NCBI RefSeq assembly: GCF_037201975.1
Contig: NZ_CP147520.1
Coordinates: 868,001 to 932,000 of the forward strand
Source of the DNA: Streptomyces sp. TG1A-60
Lineage (GTDB): Bacteria; Actinomycetota; Actinomycetes; Streptomycetales; Streptomycetaceae
Length of the DNA stretch: 64,000 nt
Direction: 5' to 3'
The translations under genes and the position numbers were made by a program. Positions 36,412 through 44,392 of this stretch are shown one piece after another. The notes under the pieces are model-generated. The model had not been told where the DNA came from and did not search any database. It saw only the letters and a list, made by a program, of their open reading frames with translations. Numbering within the stretch: the first letter of the stretch is position 1; every line of letters starts with the position of its first letter.

Positions 36412-36423
36412 GGAACGTGTTCC
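36412..36423. promoter_or_regulatory. Candidate TetR-type operator in front of the CoA-racemase gene
   Basis: GGAAC-GT-GTTCC has 5-bp arms and the AACNNGTT core seen in lipid-responsive TetR regulators such as KstR. It lies in the divergent promoter gap between the racemase and the reductase gene at 36604. Assignment is by motif shape only. Confidence 0.4.
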
Positions 36424-36603
36424 ACTCCGCACAAGCCGAAATGAGCAACCGCTTAGTCATTGTGCCCGGAGCCCCGGCAGGTGTCAGCCCGCTCCACCTC
36501 GGTACGGTCACGGCCACCTCCGGATCCCGCGCCCTCGGCTGCTCCTCCCTCACGCTAGCCTCGGCGACCGACAACGGCGCGTGGACGAGTGCTGAGGAGT
36601 TCC

Positions 36604-37785
36604 ATGAGCAGCGGGCAGGGCAGGGCGGATCGGGCGTACGACATCGTGCTCTACGGGGCCACGGGGTTCGTCGGGAAGCTCACCGCGGAGTATCTCGCCG
36701 AGCACGCGCCCGAGGGGCTGCGCTGGGCGATCGCCGGGCGCGACGCGGACAAACTCGCGGCACTGCGCGAGCGGCTGCCCGGCGGCGCGGAGATCGGCGT
36801 GCTCCAGGCGGACGGGGCCGATGCGCGGGCCGTCCGCGAACTCGCCCGGCAGACACGGGTGGTGGCCACGACCGTCGGCCCGTACATCGCGTACGGCGAG
36901 GAGTTGGTGGCCGCCTGCGCCGATGAGGGAACCGACTACCTGGATCTGACCGGCGAGCCCGAATTCGTCGACCTGACGTTTGTCCGGCACGACGCACGCG
37001 CGCGCGAGACCGGCGCCCGGATCGTGCACGCCGCGGGCTTCGACTCGATACCGCACGACCTCGGGGCGTACTTCACGGTCCGTCAGCTCCCGCAGGACGT
37101 GCCGATCACCGTGGACGGGTTCGTGCGCGCCGAGGGCATGTTCTCGGGCGGTACGTTCGACTCCGCGCTCACCGGCTTCTCGCGCGCCCGGCAGACGATG
37201 GCCGCCGCGCAGGACCGCAAACGGCACGAGCCGCGGCTGGTGGGGCGGCGGGCGTACGCGCCGGTGAGCGCTCCCCGGTACGCCAAGGAGGTCGGGGCGT
37301 GGGCGCTGCCGCTGCCGACCATCGACGCGCAGGTGGTGCAGCGCTCGGCACGCGCTCTGCGCCGCTACGGGCCGGACTTCCGCTACCGCCACTACGCGGC
37401 CGTGAAGACCCTGCCGTTCGCGGTGGGCGGGGTCGCGTTCGTCGGCGCGGTCGTCGCCGCCGCCCAAGTACCGCCCGTTCGGCGCTGGTTGGGCGACCGG
37501 ATCAAGCCGGGCGAGGGGCCGAGCGCGGAGCGGCGGGCGAGGAGCTGGTTCTCGGTGCGGTTCGTGGGTGAGGGCGGCGGGAGCCGCGTCTTCACTGAGG
37601 TCGCGGGCGGCGATCCCGGCTACGGCGAGACGGCGAAGATGTTCGCCGAGTCCGCGCTGTGCCTGGCCCTCGACGACCTCCCGGCCACGGCGGGTCAGGT
37701 CACCACGGCGGTCGCGATGGGCGACGCGCTCATCGAACGGCTGCGCGCGGCGGGGATCACGTTCCGCGTGGCGGCGTCCCGGTAG
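36604..37785 (+). CDS. Saccharopine dehydrogenase-like NADP-binding protein (trans-acting enoyl reductase type)
   Basis: 393 aa. Rossmann start DIVLYGATGFVGKLTAEYLA, GRDADKLAALRERL, VATTVGPYIAYGEELVAACA near 100, LTGEPEFVDLTFVRHD, GFDSIPHDLGAYFT near 150. A hydrophobic stretch (LPFAVGGVAFVGAVVAAAQV) near 285 suggests membrane contact. Mycobacterial relatives serve as trans enoyl reductases in lipid synthesis; the substrate here is unknown. ATG 36604 sits behind GAGGAG. Confidence 0.8.
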   Translation: MSSGQGRADRAYDIVLYGATGFVGKLTAEYLAEHAPEGLRWAIAGRDADKLAALRERLPGGAEIGVLQADGADARAVRELARQTRVVATTVGPYIAYGEELVAACADEGTDYLDLTGEPEFVDLTFVRHDARARETGARIVHAAGFDSIPHDLGAYFTVRQLPQDVPITVDGFVRAEGMFSGGTFDSALTGFSRARQTMAAAQDRKRHEPRLVGRRAYAPVSAPRYAKEVGAWALPLPTIDAQVVQRSARALRRYGPDFRYRHYAAVKTLPFAVGGVAFVGAVVAAAQVPPVRRWLGDRIKPGEGPSAERRARSWFSVRFVGEGGGSRVFTEVAGGDPGYGETAKMFAESALCLALDDLPATAGQVTTAVAMGDALIERLRAAGITFRVAASR

Positions 37786-37816
37786 CACCCGAACGGGCCC
37801 CCTCGCCGGGCCGGCC

Positions 37817-37964
37817 TTACCGGACCCACCCGGTCACCGTGTAGACCATGCCGGCGATCCAGGCCAGTCCGGCGATCACGGCGAGCAGCAGCCCGGCCGT
37901 CACGGCACGTTCGACGGGCTGGGTGGGGTCGGCGGCGGGCTTCGGTGCTCGGTGCGTCGTCATG
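37817..37964 (-). pseudogene. Small single-span membrane protein, frameshifted
   Basis: Starts MTTHRAPKPAADPT (ATG 37964). One base later than expected the frame PVERAVTAGLLLAVIAGLAW and IAGMVYTVTGWVR runs to TAA 37817. The two parts join only if one base near 37919-37922 is removed (total 148 nt). A 48-aa protein with a charged N-terminus and one span results. The extra base may be real or an error; the family is not assigned. Confidence 0.5.
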
Positions 37965-38010
37965 CGGCACAGCCTGCCGAACATGACGACGTACCGGTAT
38001 CCGTACGCGT

Positions 38011-38167
38011 ACTCAGCTTGAGATTTAACCCATCGGATTCGAACGCCTCTGACCGGCGCTTTCGGATGCGATCAACGCGCCTGCGGCAGCCCTGAATCGG
38101 GCGAAAACGCCCAGCTCGTACGGCGGAGGGTCGTGTTCGAACGGCGAGGACAAATCTCAAGCTCAGT
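38011..38167. repeat. 157-bp element with 16-bp inverted ends
   Basis: Left ACTCAGCTTGAGATTT (38011-38026) and the complement of 38152-38167 (ACTGAGCTTGAGATTT) differ at one base. The interior is non-coding and has small hairpins (GGGCGAAAACGCCC) and two TTCGAACG motifs. No target duplication is seen. A MITE-like insertion is likely. Confidence 0.6.
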
Positions 38168-38195
38168 TCGTCTCGGATGCCGGCCGGGGGCCTCG

Positions 38196-38640
38196 TCACG
38201 GCCGGGGCTCCGGTGCCATCCTCGGCAGCCGGTGCGTCGGCGGGCCGGGCAGCCACCAGGCCCGGCGGCCCAGGAGTCGTATGACGGCCGGCACGATGAG
38301 CCGGCGGATGACCGGGGCGTCGAGGAGGACGGCCGCGGCGAGGCCCAGGCCGAAGTGCCGGAGCATCCGGCTGGGGCATCCGGCTGGGGCCGGGGCCGAA
38401 GGCCGCGAAGACGACGATCATGATGGCGGCGGCCGTGATCACCCGGCCGGTGGCGGCTCCGGGCGGCCACCGCGTCGGAGAAGTCCTGCGGGGCCGCGCC
38501 GGCTCCGCCGACCAGGTACTCGGCACCGGTCTCCGCGCTCGGTGCGGGCAGGACGCCGTCGTGGACAAGCCCACGGCCAGGGCACCGTCGGCCGCCCGCC
38601 CGCCCGCGTGGCAGCCGGGCTCCGCCGAAGCACCTCGCAC
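38196..38640 (-). pseudogene. MMPL-family transporter, decayed 3' fragment
   Basis: Pieces in three frames: GAEYLVGGAGAAPQDFSDAV, TGRVITAAAIMIVVFAAFG, and FGLGLAAAVLLDAPVIRRLI with PAVIRLLGRRAWWLPGPP. These match the last third of an MMPL efflux protein in order. Several indels and no N-terminal two-thirds. It abuts the end of the endonuclease V gene. Confidence 0.65.
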
Positions 38641-38647
38641 CATGCGC

Positions 38648-39490
38648 TCAGCGTGGGACGGCCACCCCCTCGCCGCCCTCGTCGCGCCGGAGGGACCGGC
38701 CCCGACCCGACCGCGACCCCTGGGGTCCGCCCGGCCGGGACCGACAACCGCCGGGGTAGCCGGATGTCCGCCCGCTCGCCGGGTCGCGCTCAGCGGCATC
38801 CTGGTCGGTGGCGTCGCGCAGGGCCCGTCGGCACAGGGAGTCGGCGCGACGGGTGGACTCCGGAAGGCGGTAGTCGGGGGTGAGCGCGAGGGTGTGCGCG
38901 CAGGCGTTGCCGAGACTCACCCGGTGGCCGACGGAGACGAAGACGGGCTTGACGCCGTCACGGGTACGCAGGGCCCTGCCCACCTCCTCGGTGCCCGCGA
39001 GGAGCGGGGAGGCGCTGCCGCGTGGGGCGGCGGGCTCGTCGTACGTGAAGGTGAAGGGGTTCTTGGCGACGCCGATCGTGGGGAGCCCGGTGAGGACGCC
39101 GAGGTGGGCGGCGAGGCCGAAGCGGCGCGGGTGGGCGAGGCCGTAGCCGTCGCAGACGAGGAGACCGGGGTCGCGGGGCAGCGCGTCGAGGGCGGCGAGC
39201 ACGGTCGGGATCTCCCGGAAGGCAAGCAGTCCGGGGACGTACGGGAACGACACCGGCCCGATCGCCGTGGCCTCGGCGACCACGCCGAGGGTCGCCCCGT
39301 CCAGCACCACGGCCGCCGCCGCGACCACGTCCCGTTCGTCGTCGTACGCGACGTCGACGCCGGTGACGTACCCGGTACCGGGCGGCGGTCCGGTCTCGTC
39401 GAGGGCCACCTCCCCCCGCAACTCGTCCTGCACGGCCAGGGCTTGCTCTTCGGTGGCGGGCCAGCCCGCCGGGATGCGTACGGTCGTCAT
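38648..39490 (-). CDS. nfi: Endonuclease V
   Basis: Cuts DNA one bond past deaminated bases such as inosine. About 280 aa. Catalytic Asp in VTGVDVAYDDERDVVAAAAV near 44, FREIPTVLAALDAL near 90 (Glu), LLVCDGYGLAHPRRFGLAAH near 110 (Asp), IGVAKNPF near 140, and VSVGHRVSLGNA near 185. The family normally ends soon after RRALRDAT; here an Arg/Gly-rich tail of about 45 residues follows, apparently reading out into the decayed MMPL sequence. ATG 39490 is preferred over 39511. Confidence 0.88.
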   Translation of the reverse strand: MTTVRIPAGWPATEEQALAVQDELRGEVALDETGPPPGTGYVTGVDVAYDDERDVVAAAAVVLDGATLGVVAEATAIGPVSFPYVPGLLAFREIPTVLAALDALPRDPGLLVCDGYGLAHPRRFGLAAHLGVLTGLPTIGVAKNPFTFTYDEPAAPRGSASPLLAGTEEVGRALRTRDGVKPVFVSVGHRVSLGNACAHTLALTPDYRLPESTRRADSLCRRALRDATDQDAAERDPASGRTSGYPGGCRSRPGGPQGSRSGRGRSLRRDEGGEGVAVPR

Positions 39491-39535
39491 GGTGCTGCCG
39501 AGCGTACGCATCCCGGTACCCGGCGCGCTCCAGGA

Positions 39536-39862
39536 CTACTTGCCGCCCAGGGCCCGCTTGAGCTGGCTCTTGTTCATGTCCGAACGGCCGTGGATGTTGC
39601 GTCGCTTGGCCTCTTCGTAGAGCTGGTCGTACGTGGGCCCCTCGGACCCCTTGTGCGAGCGCTGGCCGCCGCGCTTGCTGGACGACATGTCCTGGGTGGA
39701 GGTGCGGCTCGCCGTCTTGGACTCGCCCGACCGGGCGCGCTCCTTGTTGACGGTCCGGGCGGCGATCTCCTCGGCGCGCGACTCGCTCTCACCGCGGTCC
39801 TTGGCGCTTTCCTTGATGTGCTCGTACTGGCGTTCCCTCTTGGGGCTCGAACCGCGTGGCAT
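39536..39862 (-). CDS. Rho-N-like small basic protein ('plasmid stabilization' family)
   Basis: 108 aa, highly charged: KRERQYEHIKESAKDRGESE near the start, a Ser/Lys-rich middle, and a C-terminal helix pair TYDQLYEEAKRRNIHGRSDM followed by NKSQLKRALGGK that resembles the Rho-termination N-terminal fold. Often named plasmid stabilization protein, without evidence of that role. DNA or RNA binding is plausible. Confidence 0.7.
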   Translation of the reverse strand: MPRGSSPKRERQYEHIKESAKDRGESESRAEEIAARTVNKERARSGESKTASRTSTQDMSSSKRGGQRSHKGSEGPTYDQLYEEAKRRNIHGRSDMNKSQLKRALGGK

Positions 39863-39945
39863 GGTCGATCACTCCCTTCGTGATTCGAACACGCCACAAG
39901 TATCCCCTTTCAGCCGGAACAACCCATCGGAACGGACGGTACCGT

Positions 39946-40506
39946 TCAGTCTTCCAGCCGGGCCCACGCGCCCCTGCTCCCCGGCGGCCCCGGCCAGGGG
40001 CGCGGTCGACGGTGTCGTACGAGCCGGTGTCGACCGTGCGCCAGGTGCGGCCGGCGTCGGTGGTGAGGTCGGGGCCGACGGCGAGTGCGGTCGTACGGCT
40101 GTACTGGAGCCAGGTGGCGCCGGAGCGGTGGGCGGGCGGCGGCTGCGCGGCGGGCGGGCGTCCAGGCCCAGCCGTCGCCGGTGGTGGCCACGGCCCTTGG
40201 GGACGGCTGGTCGACGCGATAGTCGCCCGCCGACGGCGATGCCGTGCGCCCGGTCGCGGAAGGCGAGGCGATGACACCGCGCGCCGGGTCGCCGACCGGG
40301 ACGGGAGTGTCGGCGACCGTCCAGGTCAGCCCCCGGTCGGCGGAGTGCAGCACACGCGCGCGTGCCCGCGGCGAGACCGCGAAAGCGCACGTCAGTTCCG
40401 TTTTCCTACAGTTCCCAGTGCGGTGGACGACCGTCCCCGTGTGCCTGCGCGGGCACCGCCGGGGCGGCGGCCGGCGCCGCCGCCACGCCCGTCGCCCATC
40501 GCCCAA
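39946..40506 (-). pseudogene. BNR/WD40-like repeat protein, decayed
   Basis: Minus-strand fragments in several frames: TDVRFRGLAAG, SADRGLTWTVADTPVPVGDP, GDYRVDQPSPRAVATTGDG, SGATWLQYSRTTALAVGPDL and TDAGRTWRTVDTGSYDTVD, ending RLED-stop. These are repeats of the sialidase/photosystem-stability propeller family, usually about twice this length and secreted. Deletions and frameshifts make it non-functional. Confidence 0.65.
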
Positions 40507-40810
40507 CTCGTCCGACTCGTCCGATTCGGCCGGCTCATCCGTCTCGACCGCCCCATGCCCTCATGGCGGGCGAGGCCAGTCCACCGATCCGACGCCGTCC
40601 AGATGCCCTCGGCCGGGAACCGACGGGGCACATGCGGTGTCCTCACCCATATCCCGGGACACGGGATGAGAAAAGGATCACCTCAGTGATTGGGCTCGGT
40701 GACAGAGGTCACTCGACCCTCATGTGCACGGATCGGCCCGATCCCGCGTCTTTCGAAGTGCCCGGCCTCAGCCATCCGGAGTCCGTCCAGCCGTCACAAG
40801 GGAGCAGGCG
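40507..40810. other. Non-coding gap before ssgD
   Basis: About 300 bp; presumably carries the ssgD promoter. A GTGAC-AGAG-GTCAC symmetric element is visible near 40699-40712. No gene recognised. Confidence 0.4.
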
Positions 40811-41227
40811 TTGTCCACCGTCATCGAGCAGCCCGTAGAGGCCCGTCTCGTCGCCGCCGCGCCGCGGATGCCGAGCATTCCCGCAACGCTCCACTACGAC
40901 CGTCGCGACCCCTTCGCCGTCCGCATGACCTTCCCCGCCCCGGCCACGCTGGAGGGTGTCGAGGTCTGCTGGACCTTCGCCCGCGAACTCCTCGTCACCG
41001 GTATGGAGGAGTCCGTCGGCCACGGGGACGTACGGGTCCGCCCGTACGGCTACGAGCGGCTGGTCCTGGAGTTCCACGCCCCGGAGGGCACCGCCGTGAT
41101 ACACGTCCACACCAGTGAGGTACGGCGCTTCCTGGAACGTTCGACCGAGCTGGTGCCGCTCGGCCTGGAGCACCACCATGTCGACCTGGACCACGACCTG
41201 GCCGAGCTGATGCGGGACGCCTGCTGA
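40811..41227 (+). CDS. ssgD: SsgA-family sporulation/cell-division protein (SsgD-like)
   Basis: 138 aa. SALP-family core: ATLHYDRRDPFAVRMTFPAP, VCWTFARELLVTGMEESVG, GDVRVRPYGYERLVLEFHAP and the C-terminal HHHVDLDHDLAELMRDAC. These actinomycete proteins steer septum placement and wall remodelling during sporulation. TTG 40811 is six bases after AAGGGAG and is the start I recall for SsgD; the frame is open upstream but without homology. The symbol rests on memory of the S. coelicolor order (ssgD near this ABC-F gene). Confidence 0.8.
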   Translation: MSTVIEQPVEARLVAAAPRMPSIPATLHYDRRDPFAVRMTFPAPATLEGVEVCWTFARELLVTGMEESVGHGDVRVRPYGYERLVLEFHAPEGTAVIHVHTSEVRRFLERSTELVPLGLEHHHVDLDHDLAELMRDAC

Positions 41228-41314
41228 GACGGCCCTCGCGGGTGCCGCCCCGCTCCGCCCGGGGGCGGCCGGCCCGGCACCGGTTCCCGCCTGTCCGGGC
41301 GTCGCGTTAATGCG

Positions 41315-41344
41315 TTGACACCCTCCGACGCCCATTCGTACGTT
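41315..41344 (+). promoter_or_regulatory. Promoter of the ABC-F gene, WblC/WhiB7-like
   Basis: Consensus -35 TTGACA (41315-41320), 18-bp spacer, weak -10 TACGTT (41339-41344), and an AT-rich TTAA just upstream of -35 (41307-41310). This is the layout of WhiB7/WblC-dependent promoters. It would start transcription about 225 bases before the ABC-F start codon. Confidence 0.5.
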
Positions 41345-41381
41345 GTTCCACGGTCCTGTTGCCGTCGATTGGAGAAGGACG

Positions 41382-41393
41382 TTGCTCGTCTGA
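41382..41393 (+). CDS. Possible three-codon upstream ORF in the ABC-F leader
   Basis: TTG CTC GTC TGA directly after GGAGAAGGA at 41371-41379. The stop overlaps GAGGTC (41392-41397), which could pair with GACCTC at 41456-41461. Such minimal leaders can sense stalled ribosomes in antibiotic-resistance ABC-F genes. Translation is unproven. Confidence 0.35.
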   Translation: MLV

Positions 41394-41574
41394 GGTCCTG
41401 AGACACCGCATCACACACCTGCCGCGTACCGGCTTCACCTGTGTGCTTCGCGTGCGACCTCGGCGTACGAGCCGTCCCCCGGCAGCGGGCTTTCCTCTTG
41501 CCCTCGTCGTGTCGTCCTCGCGGTGTTTCGAACGCGTCGCCCGCTGGCCGCTTCCCGCATGCACGAGGTCCTTC

Positions 41575-43206
41575 ATGTCTACTCCCTTGTCCCTCACCTG
41601 CACGTCCCTGTCCTTCGCCTGGCCCGTCGGCACCCCCGTCTTCGACGATCTGCAGATCGCGTTCGGCCCCGGCCGGACCGGGCTCGTCGGCGTCAACGGG
41701 TCGGGAAAATCAACCCTGTTGAAGCTGATCGCCGGTGAACTCACTCCCACCGAGGGCACTGTCCGCGTGGTCGGCGACGTCGGCTACCTCCCGCAGAACG
41801 TCACGCTCGACACCGGCCTGAAGGTCGACGAGGCGCTCGGCATCGCCGCCGCCCGCGCCGCGCTGCACGCCATCGAGGCGGGCGACGTGGCCGAGGAGCA
41901 TTTCGCGGCGGTCGGCGACGACTGGGACGTCGAGGAGCGCGCCGTGGCGACCCTCGCCCAACTCGGCCTCGGCCACGTCGACCTGGACCGCACGATCGGC
42001 GAGGTCTCGGGCGGCGAGTCGGTGCTGCTGCGTCTGGCCTCGCTGCTGCTGTGCCGGCCCGGCGTCCTGCTCCTGGACGAGCCGACCAACAACCTCGACC
42101 TGTACGCGCGGCGCCGGCTGTACGACGCGGTCTCGTCGTGGTCCGGCGTCATGATCGTGGTCAGCCACGACCGTGAACTCCTCGAACTGGTCGACCAGAT
42201 CGCCGATCTGCACGACGGTGAGGTCACCTGGTACGGCGGCAGCTACTCCGTGTACGAGGAGGCCCTCGCCACCGAACAGGAGGCCGCCGAGCGGATGGTG
42301 CGGGTCGCCGAGGCCGACCTGAAGAAGCAGAAGCGCGAACTCGTCGACGCACAGGTCAAGTTGGCCCGTCGCAAGCGGTTCGGGCAGAAGATGTTCGAAC
42401 AGAAGCGGGTGCCGAAGATCGTCGCGGGGGCCCGCAAGCGCGCGGCCCAGGAGTCCGCGGGCAAGCACCGCGTCCTGCACGAGGAGCGACTGGCCGGAGC
42501 CAAGGAGCGGTTGGACGAGGCGGTGGAGGCCGTCCGGGACGAGGACGAGATCCGCGTCGAGCTGCCGTACACGGCGGTGCCCCCGGGCCGTACCGTCCTC
42601 AACCTGCTGGATCTGGAGCTGAAGTACGGCGCCCGGGTGCGCGGCGGGTTCGATCTGCGCGGCCCCGAGCGGATCGCGCTGATCGGCCGCAACGGCGCGG
42701 GCAAAACCACGCTGCTGCGGACGATCGCGGGCGAGCTGGAGCCGGTGAGCGGTGAGACGACGGCGCACGTCCCGCTGCGTTTCCTGCCACAGCGGCTCGA
42801 CGTCCTCGACGACGATCTGACCGTCGCCGAGAACGTGGCCCGGTTCGCGCCGGACGCCACCAACAACCGGGTGCGGGCCCGTCTCGCCCGCTTCCTCTTC
42901 CGGGGCGCGCGTGCCGACCAGCCGGTGGCGACACTGTCCGGCGGGGAGCGCTTCCGGGCCGCCCTCGCCGCCCTGATGCTCGCGGAGCCCGCCCCGCAGC
43001 TGCTGATGCTGGACGAGCCGACGAACAACCTCGACATGGCGAGCGTGCGGCAGCTGACCACCGCCCTGGAGTCGTACGAGGGCGCGCTGATCGTGGCCGG
43101 CCACGACCTGCCGTTCCTGGAGTCGCTCGGGATCACCCGCTGGCTGCTGATGGAGGAGGGAGAGCTGCGCACGACCACGCCGGAGGAGATCGCGTCGACG
43201 GGCTGA
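41575..43206 (+). CDS. ABC-F family ATPase, possible antibiotic-resistance type
   Basis: 543 aa, two cassettes without membrane spans. Walker A GLVGVNGSGKSTLLK and IGRNGAGKTTLLR, signatures VSGGESVLL and LSGGERFRA, Walker B LLLDEPTNNLD and LMLDEPTNNLD. The linker between them is long and basic (KKQKRELVDAQVKLARRKRF, GARKRAAQESAGKHRVLHEE), the part that reaches the peptidyl-transferase centre. ATG 41575. The gene is preceded by a 230-nt leader with a possible uORF and WblC-like promoter, which suggests drug-inducible expression. Confidence 0.9.
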   Translation: MSTPLSLTCTSLSFAWPVGTPVFDDLQIAFGPGRTGLVGVNGSGKSTLLKLIAGELTPTEGTVRVVGDVGYLPQNVTLDTGLKVDEALGIAAARAALHAIEAGDVAEEHFAAVGDDWDVEERAVATLAQLGLGHVDLDRTIGEVSGGESVLLRLASLLLCRPGVLLLDEPTNNLDLYARRRLYDAVSSWSGVMIVVSHDRELLELVDQIADLHDGEVTWYGGSYSVYEEALATEQEAAERMVRVAEADLKKQKRELVDAQVKLARRKRFGQKMFEQKRVPKIVAGARKRAAQESAGKHRVLHEERLAGAKERLDEAVEAVRDEDEIRVELPYTAVPPGRTVLNLLDLELKYGARVRGGFDLRGPERIALIGRNGAGKTTLLRTIAGELEPVSGETTAHVPLRFLPQRLDVLDDDLTVAENVARFAPDATNNRVRARLARFLFRGARADQPVATLSGGERFRAALAALMLAEPAPQLLMLDEPTNNLDMASVRQLTTALESYEGALIVAGHDLPFLESLGITRWLLMEEGELRTTTPEEIASTG

Positions 43207-43278
43207 GGACGGTACGGCGAGGGGGCACGGGCGCACGGGCCGTCGAGGCCTTGGCTACCGCCGCGTGTCTCAGGAGGG

Positions 43279-43303
43279 CAACCCGCTTCCTTCGGGGGTT
43301 TTG
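43279..43303 (+). terminator. Terminator-like hairpin after the ABC-F gene
   Basis: AACCCG-CTTCCTT-CGGGGGTTTT forms a short GC stem followed by four T. About 75 bp past the ABC-F stop. Confidence 0.6.
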
Positions 43304-43314
43304 TCCACGTGGAC
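43303..43314. promoter_or_regulatory. 12-bp perfect palindrome GTCCACGTGGAC
   Basis: Symmetric E-box/G-box-like sequence about 75 bp before the dimethylargininase start. It could be an operator for that gene; no matching regulator is known to me. Confidence 0.4.
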
Positions 43315-43388
43315 CGGCGCTGCATGATGGCGGACCGGCGTCGCTTCACGGGCGCCGGAAAACCCTCGTCCGATTCGGAGTCCCACAC

Positions 43389-44165
43389 GTGCCCAGCAAG
43401 AAGGCCCTCGTCCGCCGTCCCAGCCCGCGCCTGGCCGAAGGGCTGGTCACCCACGTCGAACGCACGGAGGTGGACGTCGACCTCGCGGTCGAGCAGTGGG
43501 AGGCGTACGGGGAGGCCCTGCGCGCCCACGGCTGGGAGACCATCGAGGTGGAGCCGGCCGACGACTGCCCGGACGCGGTGTTCGTCGAGGACACCGTGGT
43601 CCTGTACCGGAACGTGGCGCTGATCGCACGCCCCGGCGCCGAATCCCGGCGGGAGGAGACCGAAGGGATCGAGGAGGCCGTGGCCGCGCTCGGCTGCTCG
43701 GTGAACTGGGTCTGGGAGCCGGGCACACTGGAGGGCGGTGACGTCCTCAAGGTCGGGGACACGGTGTTCGTGGGCCGGGGCGGGCGCACCAACGCGGCCG
43801 GGGTGCGGCAGCTGCGGGCGGCGTTCGAGCCGCTCGGCGCGCGGGTGGTCTCCGTACCCGTGAGCAGGGTGCTGCATCTGAAGTCGGCGGTCACCGCGCT
43901 GCCCGACGGCACGGTCGTCGGGCACATCCCGAAGATGGACACGCCGTCGCTGTTCGGCCGCTTCCTGCCGGTGCCGGAGGAGGCCGGGGCGCATGTGGTG
44001 CTGCTCGGCGGCGACAAGCTGCTGATGGCGGCGAGCGCGCCGAAGACCGCGGAGCTGTACGCCGACCTCGGGTACGAGCCCGTCATGGTCGACATCAGCG
44101 AGTTCGAGAAGCTCGAAGGCTGTGTGACATGTCTCTCCGTGCGACTGCGGGAGCTGTACGCCTGA
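43389..44165 (+). CDS. ddaH: Dimethylarginine dimethylaminohydrolase
   Basis: 258 aa, pentein fold. Hydrolyses methylated arginine to citrulline plus methylamine. RPSPRLAEGLVTHVERTEVD at the start, ADDCPDAVFVEDTVVLYRNV near 58 (substrate Asp/Glu), GTLEGGDVLKVGDTVFVGRG near 115, catalytic His in VLHLKSAVTALPDG near 160, and catalytic Cys in EGCVTCLSVRLRELYA at the C-terminus. GTG 43389 lies behind GGAG with 8 bases spacing. Cytosolic, single gene. Confidence 0.87.
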   Translation: MPSKKALVRRPSPRLAEGLVTHVERTEVDVDLAVEQWEAYGEALRAHGWETIEVEPADDCPDAVFVEDTVVLYRNVALIARPGAESRREETEGIEEAVAALGCSVNWVWEPGTLEGGDVLKVGDTVFVGRGGRTNAAGVRQLRAAFEPLGARVVSVPVSRVLHLKSAVTALPDGTVVGHIPKMDTPSLFGRFLPVPEEAGAHVVLLGGDKLLMAASAPKTAELYADLGYEPVMVDISEFEKLEGCVTCLSVRLRELYA

Positions 44166-44278
44166 CAGGTGGCCGCTTCGCCTTCTCGGCCCCGGGACCT
44201 GCGGCTCCACGGGGACCTTGGGCATGCCTGCCGACCACATGGCGGGCCTGACTTATCGGTGATCTTTACAACACGCTT

Positions 44279-44335
44279 AACCTACGGATACGTAACCTAC
44301 GGATTCGTAGCCTACGATGCCGTAGGTTACGGTCG
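44279..44335. promoter_or_regulatory. Three 15-bp tandem repeats upstream of the desaturase (operator array)
   Basis: Units 44279-44293, 44294-44308 and 44309-44323 share [A][A/G]CCTACG...CGT; an inverted CCGTAGG follows, so CCTACG-ATGC-CGTAGG forms a 6-bp-arm palindrome. The array lies 60-110 bp before the desaturase start in otherwise GC-rich DNA. A TetR-type repressor site is the likely reading. Confidence 0.65.
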
Positions 44336-44392
44336 CCCGCCCGCGGCCGCGCTACAAGATCCTCGTTCCCTGATCGTCCCCCTGGAGCCCCT

